From NCBI GenBank assembly GCA_903906315.1, contig CAIVJW010000244.1:54387-118386 (forward strand): a stretch of 64,000 bases of DNA, in the 5' to 3' direction. Below are positions 17,876 through 25,069 of this stretch, one piece after another. Made by a program: the position numbers and the translations under genes. Each line of letters opens with the position of its first letter. Position 1 is the stretch's first letter. The notes under the pieces were generated by a model. That model searched no databases, was not told the DNA's origin, and was given only the letters and a program-made list of their open reading frames with translations. The DNA comes from an uncultured delta proteobacterium. Its GTDB lineage: Bacteria; Myxococcota_A; Polyangia; Polyangiales; Polyangiaceae.

Positions 17876-18855
17876 TCCTGATGGGCCACGGGTCGGGCGG
17901 GCGCCTCTCGCAGGAGCTCATCGCCAAGCACTTCCTGCCGAAGCTCGGAAACGGCGTCCTCGCCGAGCTCGGCGACAGCGCGGTGATCGGCGACCTCGCG
18001 CTGACGACCGACGCGTACGTCGTCAGCCCGCGCTTCTTCCCGGGCGGCGATCTCGGGCGACTGGCGGTGTGCGGCACCGTGAACGACCTCGCGATGGTCG
18101 GCGCGCGGCCGATCGGGCTCACGGCCGCGTTCATCCTCGAGGAGGGCCTGGCGCTCGACGAGCTCGATCGGATCGTCGCCTCGATGGCCGAGGCCGCGCG
18201 CGAGGCGGGCGTCGAGATCGTCGCCGGTGACACGAAGGTCGTGGCGCGCGGCGCCGCCGACGGCGTGTTCATCACGACCTCGGGCGTGGGCCGCTTGGTC
18301 GGCGATTTCCGGCCTGCGCCGAGGCGCGCGGCCGCGGGCGACGCGGTGCTCGTGAGCGGCACGATCGGCGATCACGGCGTCGCGGTCATGTCCTGCCGCA
18401 AGGGCATCCCGCTCGAGGGCGCCTTCGCGAGCGACGTCGCGCCGATCGGCGCGCTCGTCGAGGCGCTGCGCGCGGCCCGGGTCGAGGTGCACGCGCTGCG
18501 CGACCCCACGCGCGGCGGCGTCGCGCAGAGCCTCCTCGAGATCGCCCACGCCGCAGGCGTGCGCGTGTCGATCGACGAGCGCGCGATCCCGGTGAAGCCC
18601 GCCGTGCGCGCCGCCTGCGAGCTGCTCGGCTTCGACCCGCTCTACGTCGCGAACGAGGGCAAGCGCGTCGCGTTCGTGCCCGAGGCCGACGCCGATCGCG
18701 CGATCGCCGCGCTGCGCGGTCACCCCCTCGGCGCCCGCGCCACGCGCATCGGCACCGCGACGGCCGGCGATCCCGGCTGCGATCTCGTCACGCCCCTCGG
18801 CGCGCGCCGCTCGCTGCGCATGGCGAGCGGCGAGCTCTTGCCCCGGATCTGCTAG
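17872..18855 (+). CDS. hypE: Hydrogenase expression/formation protein HypE
   Basis: The 327-residue PurM-like ATPase ends in the hallmark PRIC, whose C-terminal Cys accepts the carbamoyl group from HypF and is dehydrated to a thiocyanate. The N-terminal GHGSGGRLSQELI and the central DPTRGGVAQSLLEIA are standard HypE/AIR-synthase motifs. Its ATG at 17872 overlaps the hypD stop (ATGA). The intact C-terminus indicates a working cyanide-ligand pathway. Confidence 0.96.
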   Translation: MILMGHGSGGRLSQELIAKHFLPKLGNGVLAELGDSAVIGDLALTTDAYVVSPRFFPGGDLGRLAVCGTVNDLAMVGARPIGLTAAFILEEGLALDELDRIVASMAEAAREAGVEIVAGDTKVVARGAADGVFITTSGVGRLVGDFRPAPRRAAAGDAVLVSGTIGDHGVAVMSCRKGIPLEGAFASDVAPIGALVEALRAARVEVHALRDPTRGGVAQSLLEIAHAAGVRVSIDERAIPVKPAVRAACELLGFDPLYVANEGKRVAFVPEADADRAIAALRGHPLGARATRIGTATAGDPGCDLVTPLGARRSLRMASGELLPRIC

Positions 18856-18882
18856 GCGCGCGCGGGAAGGACGACGACGGCC

Positions 18883-19230
18883 ATGCACGAGGTGTCGATC
18901 GCCAGCGAGCTTCTCACGACGATCGAGCGCGTCGCGCGCGAGAGCGGGGGCCGCCGCGTCCGCGCCGTGGACCTCGTCGTCGGCGAGCTGGCGGGCGTCG
19001 ACGCCGACGCGCTCTCGTTCGCCTTCGAGATCGTCAGCCGTGGGACGATCGCCGAGGGCGCCGTCGTGACCGTCGACCGCGCGCCGCTCCTCGTCGCGTG
19101 CGGCGCGTGCGGCCTCGAGGGCCCCGGGGACCTCGAGGCGCTCGCCTGCGCCGGCTGCGGCGGGTCTCCCGTGCGCGTCACCGGCGGGCGCGAGCTGCGC
19201 CTCACCAGCATCGACATCGAGGACGACTAG
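18883..19230 (+). CDS. hypA: Hydrogenase nickel incorporation protein HypA
   Basis: The 115-residue protein has the nickel site at His2 (MHEVSIASELL) and a zinc site formed by Cys73, Cys76, Cys89 and Cys92 (CGAC and CAGC). It delivers nickel to HoxH with HypB. It starts 27 bases after hypE, the widest gap in the cluster, preceded by GGGAAGG as a possible ribosome-binding site, and is separated from hypB by a single base. Confidence 0.95.
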   Translation: MHEVSIASELLTTIERVARESGGRRVRAVDLVVGELAGVDADALSFAFEIVSRGTIAEGAVVTVDRAPLLVACGACGLEGPGDLEALACAGCGGSPVRVTGGRELRLTSIDIEDD

Positions 19231-19231
19231 C

Positions 19232-19894
19232 ATGCACACGATCGCGATCGAGCACGAGATCCTGGCCGACAACGAGGCCCTCGCGAACCACAACCGCGCG
19301 CACTTCCTCGCCCACGGCGTCTACGTCCTGAACCTCATGAGCGCGCCCGGCGCCGGCAAGACCTCGCTGCTCGAGCGCACGCTCGCCGAGCTCTCGCCGC
19401 GCTACCGCATCGGCGTCATCGAGGGCGACGTCTACGGCCGCGAGGACGCCGACCGCATCGAGAAGCACGGCGTCCCCGTGGTGCAGATCAACACCGGCGG
19501 CGCGTGCCACCTCGACGCGCACCTCGTGCACGACCAGCTCGAGCGCTTCGACCTCGACCAGCTCGACGTGCTCGTGATCGAGAACGTCGGCAACCTCGTC
19601 TGCCCCGCGGAGTTCGACCTCGGCGAGACCGACAAGGTCATGGTGCTGTCGGTCGCCGAGGGCGACGACAAACCGAAGAAGTACCCGGTGATGTTCCACG
19701 TCGCGCGCGTGCTCCTGCTCAACAAGATCGATCTCTTGCCGCACGTCTCCTTCGACGTGGCGCGCGCCACCCGCGACGCGCGCGCGCTGAACCTCGACCT
19801 CGACGTCTTCCCGGTGTCGGCCACGACCGGCGAGGGCCTCGAGCCGTGGTACCGCTGGCTCGAGGGGCGCATCGCCCGCGCGAAGGCGCGCTGA
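19232..19894 (+). CDS. hypB: Hydrogenase nickel incorporation GTPase HypB
   Basis: The 220-residue SIMIBI GTPase drives nickel insertion. It has the P-loop SAPGAGKTSLLE, IEGDVYGREDADRI, the metal-binding region GGACHLDAHLV, and base-recognition NKIDLLP. It lacks both the N-terminal CxxCGC nickel site of the E. coli protein and the His-rich storage stretch of other homologues, so it is the minimal form. It is the last gene of the hox-hyp run. Confidence 0.95.
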   Translation: MHTIAIEHEILADNEALANHNRAHFLAHGVYVLNLMSAPGAGKTSLLERTLAELSPRYRIGVIEGDVYGREDADRIEKHGVPVVQINTGGACHLDAHLVHDQLERFDLDQLDVLVIENVGNLVCPAEFDLGETDKVMVLSVAEGDDKPKKYPVMFHVARVLLLNKIDLLPHVSFDVARATRDARALNLDLDVFPVSATTGEGLEPWYRWLEGRIARAKAR

Positions 19895-20269
19895 TCGCAT
19901 CGGGGGCAACCCGCGCGGCCCGTCGAGGCGGCGAGGACGCCGGCCGACCGGCCCGCCTCCGATCCCGACGAGGTCGCGAGCCCGATCGTGCCCGGCCTCG
20001 TGGCGAGGACGGTCGTCGGCCGGTTCGAGGCCGAGAGGACGAACCCGAAACCGGAGGAGCTCGACGGCGCCCGGCCCGCTCCCTGGCGGTCGCGGTAACG
20101 ACGCGCAGAAGCGCTCCTCCGGAACAAGCGGGCCGCAGCCCGCACGCAGGATCTCGCGGACGTCGAGGCGCTCGAGCGCGGCGGAGGCGGAGCGGGCGCG
20201 ACGTGCCCGCCTCGCGCCACGCACCGCGGTCGAGGCCCTCTCGTGTCGGTCGTCTTCTGCCACCCGTGC
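19895..20269. other. Gene-free stretch downstream of hypB
   Basis: No credible coding frame, RNA or hairpin terminator could be recognised. All frames are either interrupted or show the Arg/Pro/Ala composition of non-coding high-GC DNA. It may be further decayed material of the transposase remnant that follows. Confidence 0.5.
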
Positions 20270-20590
20270 TCCGGCGCCGCGAACGTCGTCCGGATGCTCG
20301 CGTGGCGCGCGCGCATCGCAGCCGAGCCACCTGAGCTCGCGAAGGCCGCGCCCGAGGACGAGCCGAATCGCGGGCGAGGCGAGATCAACGACCGGCCGCG
20401 GGTCGAGCTACGGCAGGGGACCTCCGCGATCGACGTGATCGAATGCCCGAGGTGCCAGGGGACAATGCGCGTGATCGCGCTGGTCACGGAGCGATCGAGC
20501 ATCCGGCGCTTCCTCACCCGGGTCGGGCAGCTGGTCGACGTCGCCGATCGATCGCCGAGCCGCGGGCCGCCGCACGGGAAGTCGGTCGCG
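20270..20590 (+). pseudogene. Decayed C-terminal end of an IS91-type (Y2) transposase
   Basis: In one forward frame the translation contains IDVIECPRCQGTMRVIALVT followed by ERSSIRRFLTRVG and then RSPSRGPPHGKS. This is the CxxC-containing ending I recall from IS91-type transposases that are abundant in myxobacteria (FxVDVLxCPRCGGRMRLxAxVT...PPxxKS). The upstream catalytic part is missing: the frame opens only a few dozen codons earlier and no HUH or tyrosine motif is visible. The CxxC motif begins near 20450. It is probably a dead fragment left by deletion, lying directly behind the hydrogenase cluster. Confidence 0.6.
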
Positions 20591-21149
20591 CTGCCGCTCC
20601 TCGCCTCCGGCTCCTGCGGCAACGCCGCCTCGGCGGTCGCGAAGCCGCCCGCGTTCGATCCGAGGGGCCAGACCAAGTGCGGCGTCACCAGGAGCCACGC
20701 CGAGCCCCTCCTCGTCGAGTGGCCGTCGAGCGACCGCGCCGCCCTTTCCGCGAGAACCCAAGCCTGCCCGAGCGCCCCGGGGCGTTGCCGGAGCCCGCGC
20801 GGCGCTTGCCGGGCCGCCTCCGCGCGTCTCGGCTCGGTCGCCGTAGCCTGTCGCCGGCGCGTGGCGCTTGCCGCGCCGTCGAAATCCGCCGCGGGCTCGA
20901 GGTGGGCGCGTGCCGCGCGCCGCCCGAGGCCGGCGGCGCCCGCGCGGGCCCTTGCGCCCCAGCCGACAAGCCTCGCGCCCGCGCGAAGATCGCCCTGAAA
21001 ACGAGCCGCCTCGCGCCCCCGCCCGCCCGACAAGCGTTCGCCCCCGCCCGACAAGCGCCCTCGCCGCGTCCCGGCGACGTACGGCGCCGCCGGACAAGCC
21101 TCCCTCGCGCCCGACAAGCGCGGGGCGCCGCCCGGCGGCGCGTTCGCGA
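20591..21149. other. Gene-free, repeat-rich stretch
   Basis: No supported gene was found. The right half carries the CCGACAAGC repeats listed separately. The 3' end of the leftward gene ending at 21150 has no obvious terminator hairpin. Confidence 0.5.
20962..21120. repeat. Degenerate ~21-bp repeat containing CCGACAAGC
   Basis: CCGACAAGC, or one variant CGGACAAGC, occurs five times, starting near 20963, 21027, 21048, 21091 and 21111. The spacings are about 64, 21, 43 and 20 bases, close to multiples of 21. The sequence between is poorly conserved. It is not a CRISPR array (no constant repeat/spacer pattern) and has no credible coding frame. Confidence 0.5.
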
Positions 21150-21911
21150 TCAGCCGTGGCCGTTGGAAGGCGCCAGGATCGGCGCCGGGGCGGGCGCGGG
21201 GACGCCGTCGGCCGGCGCGGGGGCCTCGACGCGCTTCGCCTTGCCGATCTTCGCCCTCGACGCGAGCCCGAGCGCGATGCGCTGCTGCTTCTTCTTGAGG
21301 AGCCGCTTGGCCTGCGCGGACCAGTCGGTGAACCACCCGTGCAGCTCGGCCAGCGTGGTCGATCGATCGTCGTCACTGATGGGCTCGACCTCGACGACCG
21401 TCTTCGCGGTCGCGACGAGGTCGGCGAGGCGGGCGCGCTCCGCCTTCGTGTAGCCGCGCTTCGCGAGGATCTCGATCGCGGCCAGGTCGTGCTTGTGGGC
21501 GCCCTTCGCGCGGCCCTTGCCCGACTCGAGGGCGTCGAGGCGGTCGAGGAGCGTGGCGACGGCGACGACGCTCTCGGCGCCCTGCTTCACCTCGAGGTGA
21601 TCGAAGACGAACGCCGCCTGGTCGGCGCAGCTGCGGCCGAGCGTGGCCTGGATCGACGGGAAGTTCGCGTCGTCCCACGCGTCGAGCTCGCGGACGGCGC
21701 TGGCGACGGCGGCGTCCTTCGCCGGACTGCCGAGGACGCCGAGCGCGCCCAGGCGCATCAGGCGCGACCAGGCATAGTCGTGCTCCTCCTGGCCGTAGCC
21801 GGCCTCCTGGAGCGCCGTGCGCGCGACGATCGACTTGCCGATACCGATGAGGAACGTGAGGACGCGGCCGGGGATGGCGTCCAGGACCTGACGACTGGGC
21901 AGCTCGAGCAT
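21150..21911 (-). CDS. Uncharacterised helical protein with basic/Pro-Ala tail
   Basis: I do not recognise this 253-residue protein. It appears soluble and mostly alpha-helical: no signal peptide, one mildly hydrophobic N-terminal stretch (GRVLTFLIGIGKSIVA), and many charged helices. The last 50 residues are Lys-rich (AKRLLKKKQQR) and then Pro/Ala-rich (APAPADGVPAPAPAP). ATG at 21911 is preceded by AGGGAACC, a reasonable ribosome-binding site; the open frame upstream is Arg/Pro-rich and lacks protein character. Codon usage matches neighbouring genes, so it is likely real. Confidence 0.75.
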   Translation of the reverse strand: MLELPSRQVLDAIPGRVLTFLIGIGKSIVARTALQEAGYGQEEHDYAWSRLMRLGALGVLGSPAKDAAVASAVRELDAWDDANFPSIQATLGRSCADQAAFVFDHLEVKQGAESVVAVATLLDRLDALESGKGRAKGAHKHDLAAIEILAKRGYTKAERARLADLVATAKTVVEVEPISDDDRSTTLAELHGWFTDWSAQAKRLLKKKQQRIALGLASRAKIGKAKRVEAPAPADGVPAPAPAPILAPSNGHG

Positions 21912-22100
21912 GGTTCCCTCCGTGCGGACGACGCGCGCGACTCGGCGCGATCCGCGCGCCGGAGGGTACGAGTGGCGCGCGGGGATTGGCAAGCTCGGAA
22001 GCGACCCACTCGGCAGGCCGGGGGTCGACACGGGGCGTCGTCGCGGCGGGCTGCCGGCCACCGGCTCTCGATCCGGTGGCCCCGAGCCCGTCGCCGCCGA

Positions 22101-23042
22101 TCACTCGATCGTGATCACGATCTTCCCGCGCGTGTGCTGCGACTCCGACTCCGCGTGCGCCTCGGCCGCGCGCGCGAGCGGGAACGTCGGGCCGACGTGC
22201 GCCGCGATGCGCCCCTCGTCGAACCAGCGGGCGAGCTCCTTCAGCTGGCGCGAGCTCGGCTCGACGAAGACGTAGTGGTAGCGGTCGCCGAGGCCGGCGA
22301 AGGGCGGCGACTCGCGCGTCGTGATGCTGACGACGTGGCCGCCCTCGCGGAGCGCGGGCCGCGAGGCCTCGAGCGTCCCGCCGCCGACGCAGTCGCAGAT
22401 CACGTCGAACGCGCCCGCGGGCACGCCCGGGAGGCCGGCCTCGGTGGCGCCCGCGTAGCCGTACGCGGCCGACGCGCCGAGACCGCGCACGAAGGCGTGG
22501 TTCTTGTCGCTCGCGACGCCCGCGACGTCGGCGCCGAGCGCGCGCGCGATCTCGATCGCGGCCGCGCCCGTGCCGCCCGAGGCGCCGAGCACGAGCACGC
22601 GCTGGCCGGCCGCGACCCCCGCGGCCCGCAGCGCCTGGAGCGACGTCAGGAACACGAGCGGCATCGCCGCGGCCTCGACGAACGACGCCTTCGCGGGCAT
22701 CGCGGCGAGGTAGCACTCGGGCACGGCCTGCAGCTCGGCGTACGTGCCGTGATCGACCGTCGGGCGCCGCACGTAGCCGTAGACGCGGTCGCCGACCTGG
22801 AAGCGCCGCGCGCCGTGGCCGCGCGCGACGACCTCGCCCGCGAGGTCCCAGCCGGGCACGAACGGCAGCACGTGCGGGAGGAACTGCGCGAGGTAGCCGC
22901 GGACGATCTTCCAGTCGACGGGGTTCACACCGGCGGCGCGCGCGCGCACGAGCACCTCGCCCTCGCCGGCGGTCGGATCGGGGAGGTCGTCGAGCGAGAG
23001 GGCGTCGTTGCCGCCGAACGCGTGAACACGGATCGCTTTCAT
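22101..23042 (-). CDS. Zinc-independent MDR oxidoreductase (quinone oxidoreductase-like)
   Basis: The 313-residue medium-chain dehydrogenase/reductase has an N-terminal GroES-like domain (GEVLVRARAAGVNPVDWK, then WDLAGEVVARG). The Rossmann domain contains VLVLGASGGTGAAAIEIARALGA, the NADPH site. AGVNPVDWK and the absence of the catalytic Zn Cys/His set place it with the quinone oxidoreductase/enoyl reductase branch. It reduces enones or quinones with NADPH in the cytosol; the natural substrate is unknown. ATG at 23042 follows AAGGAGC. Confidence 0.9.
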   Translation of the reverse strand: MKAIRVHAFGGNDALSLDDLPDPTAGEGEVLVRARAAGVNPVDWKIVRGYLAQFLPHVLPFVPGWDLAGEVVARGHGARRFQVGDRVYGYVRRPTVDHGTYAELQAVPECYLAAMPAKASFVEAAAMPLVFLTSLQALRAAGVAAGQRVLVLGASGGTGAAAIEIARALGADVAGVASDKNHAFVRGLGASAAYGYAGATEAGLPGVPAGAFDVICDCVGGGTLEASRPALREGGHVVSITTRESPPFAGLGDRYHYVFVEPSSRQLKELARWFDEGRIAAHVGPTFPLARAAEAHAESESQHTRGKIVITIE

Positions 23043-23140
23043 CAGGGCTCCTTGGAAGGGCCGGACCCTAGCGCGCCTGGTGCGAGCGGGCGAGCGAGCG
23101 CCCCGATCCCACGCGACGCCGGCGGCGCTACGATCCCCGC

Positions 23141-24079
23141 GTGCCGCCCCTCGCCCCTCGCCGCTCACCCGCCCCGCGCCGGATCGCGCGATCGGTCTCG
23201 CTCTGCCTCGCGATCGCCGCCTGCGATCGCGGCGCGCCCCCCGAGCCGGTGACCGCAACGATCGCGACTACCGCGAAGGCCGAAGGCTCGGTCGCCGCGC
23301 CCCCGCGGAGCGCCGTCCCCACGGTCGGGTTCGGCGCCCTGCGCGCGCGCTTCCCCGATCTCCCGAGCCTGAGCGGCAAGGGCGTCGCGTGCGGCGCGGA
23401 TCGCTGCGGCAAGGGTCAGCTCTGCTGCCAGCAGGGCGACGGAGAGCGCTGCGTGCCCGCGGGCGAGGAGGCCGCGTGCCGCAAGGCCCACGGCGCGAAG
23501 CTCGCGGTCGCGGCCGCGTGCGACGAGTCGAGCGACTGCGCGCAGGGCGAGCGGTGCTGCGGGGGCCGGCTCGGCAAGGACGAGGACGGCATCGCGGTGC
23601 GCTGCACGCCCGCGATCGAGTGCGACAAGCCGTGGGGTCGCGCGGGCGGTCTCGGGATCCCCGCGCGCGAGGTCTGCACGCGCGGGGCGCGCTGCGACAA
23701 GCCCGACACGACGTGCCTCGCCACCGGCGAGTGCGTGAGCGCCGTCTCGCGCGTCGCGTGCGGGCCGCAGAGCGCCTGCCCGGCCGATCGCCCGTGGTGC
23801 CTCTGGGACGCGGGGTCGGCCACGGGCGAGTGCATCCCGCGCGGCCCGTGGCTGCACGAGGAGGGCGTGATCGAGTGCGACGACAAGGCCGACTGCCCCG
23901 GCGCGCTCTGCTGCCTGGGCGCGCGCCGGACGTTCTGCGCGGTCGAGTGCGATCCCGATCTCGCCTACGCGCCGCTCGTGTGCCGGGGCGCCGCGAGCTG
24001 CGGCAAGCGCGGCGATCGCGAGCCGAGCTGCGACCCGGCCGAGGGCCTGCCGCCGGGCCTCGGGACCTGCTCCTGGTAG
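23141..24079 (+). CDS. Cys-rich lipoprotein of unknown function
   Basis: The 312-residue protein has a short Arg-rich signal peptide ending in the lipobox LAIAAC (Cys28). A mature region with more than 30 cysteines follows, arranged as repeating CCxxxxGxxCVPxGxxxxC-like units (for example GQLCCQQGDGERC and ERCCGGRLGKD). It ends GLGTCSW. The pattern suggests many disulfides outside the cytoplasm. I do not recognise a named family. GTG at 23141 is the only good start ahead of the signal peptide. Similar Cys-rich lipoproteins occur at 5202, 24320 and 42862. Confidence 0.75.
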   Translation: MPPLAPRRSPAPRRIARSVSLCLAIAACDRGAPPEPVTATIATTAKAEGSVAAPPRSAVPTVGFGALRARFPDLPSLSGKGVACGADRCGKGQLCCQQGDGERCVPAGEEAACRKAHGAKLAVAAACDESSDCAQGERCCGGRLGKDEDGIAVRCTPAIECDKPWGRAGGLGIPAREVCTRGARCDKPDTTCLATGECVSAVSRVACGPQSACPADRPWCLWDAGSATGECIPRGPWLHEEGVIECDDKADCPGALCCLGARRTFCAVECDPDLAYAPLVCRGAASCGKRGDREPSCDPAEGLPPGLGTCSW

Positions 24080-24319
24080 CGCGCGCCGGCGTCGAACGGC
24101 GCCCGGCGGGCGGCCACCCCGGCCATCGAGCGGCGTATCGGACGCGCTGGGTCGCCATGCCGCGGCGGACCGATCACGGTCGGCGGCGGGCCGTCGAGGC
24201 GCACCTTCCTCCGCGTGGCGCGTCCCCGATCACGTCCATCGGGGGCCGCGAAGCCGGCCACGGGCCAGGCCGGGATCGAGGCGGCGCGGCCTCGCAACGC
24301 CGCGCCGCGTGGATCGCGC

Positions 24320-24889
24320 TTACTTGGCGCCGCAGCTGAACAGCAGCTTGCTCGCCGCGGTGAGCACCGTCGGGTCGACGCCGCAGTGGTCCTGCAGGGT
24401 CTCGGCCGACGCGTCGGCGAGGTCGACGACCTTGCCCGCGCACTCGCCGGCGTTGCACCCGACCTCGACCGCCGGCGGGATGCAGTCGTTGCACCCCACG
24501 TCGCAGGTCGGCCACGCCGCCTTCGCCGCGGCCACGTCCTTCGCGGCCACGATCTGCGCGGCGTTGATGCAGCTGTTGATGATGACGCAGCAGTCGGAGT
24601 TCTTCGTGCAAGCGAACGGTCCGCCCGTGAGCTTCTTCCACGTCGCTTCGTCGCCCTGGCAGGCGCCGCCGGCGCCCGTCGACGTCGTCGCGCCGCCGCT
24701 TCCACCGCTGCCGCTGCCGCCAGCGCTCGTCGCGCCGCCGGCGCCCGTGGTCGCGCCTCCCGCGCCCGCCGTGGTGGTCGTGCTGGACGCGGTCGTCCCC
24801 TGCGTCGTGCCGCCATCGGTCGCCGGGCTGTCGCACGCCGCGAGGACGAGAACCGAGGCGAACGGAAGGGCGAGGGTGCGGAGAGTCAT
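24320..24889 (-). CDS. Small lipoprotein with Gly/Ser/Thr linker and Cys-rich domain
   Basis: The 189-residue protein begins with a signal peptide and lipobox VLVLAAC (Cys19). A flexible, nearly pure Gly/Ala/Ser/Thr spacer at about residues 27-75 follows, then a C-terminal domain with eight to ten cysteines (CTKNSDCCVIINSC, CDVGCNDCIP, CNAGEC). Such tethered Cys domains are typical of myxobacterial surface proteins; function unknown. ATG at 24889 follows AAAGGACC. It is convergent with the lipoprotein gene ending at 24079, and the 240-base gap shows nothing I can name. Confidence 0.78.
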   Translation of the reverse strand: MTLRTLALPFASVLVLAACDSPATDGGTTQGTTASSTTTTAGAGGATTGAGGATSAGGSGSGGSGGATTSTGAGGACQGDEATWKKLTGGPFACTKNSDCCVIINSCINAAQIVAAKDVAAAKAAWPTCDVGCNDCIPPAVEVGCNAGECAGKVVDLADASAETLQDHCGVDPTVLTAASKLLFSCGAK

Positions 24890-25069
24890 GGATGGGGTCC
24901 TTTCGCTGAAGCGTCGCGGCTCGTGGCCGCGCCCGAGGCTACGCCTCGTCGGCCGGCGAACGGTAGTGCGTGCGACCGTCGCGCAGCCGCCCCGCGCGCT
25001 CGCCGTACCCTGGCGCACCGTTCACGGCTCCCGGCCTCGAGGTCGTGGGGCCGATCGCGAGCCGTCGCC

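Noticed and set aside
20962..21120. CRISPR array
   Set aside because: The repeated core is only nine bases, spacing is irregular and there are no cas genes.
24080..24319. Terminator between the convergent lipoprotein genes
   Set aside because: Several GC-rich partial palindromes occur, but none forms an uninterrupted stem long enough to stand out from background.
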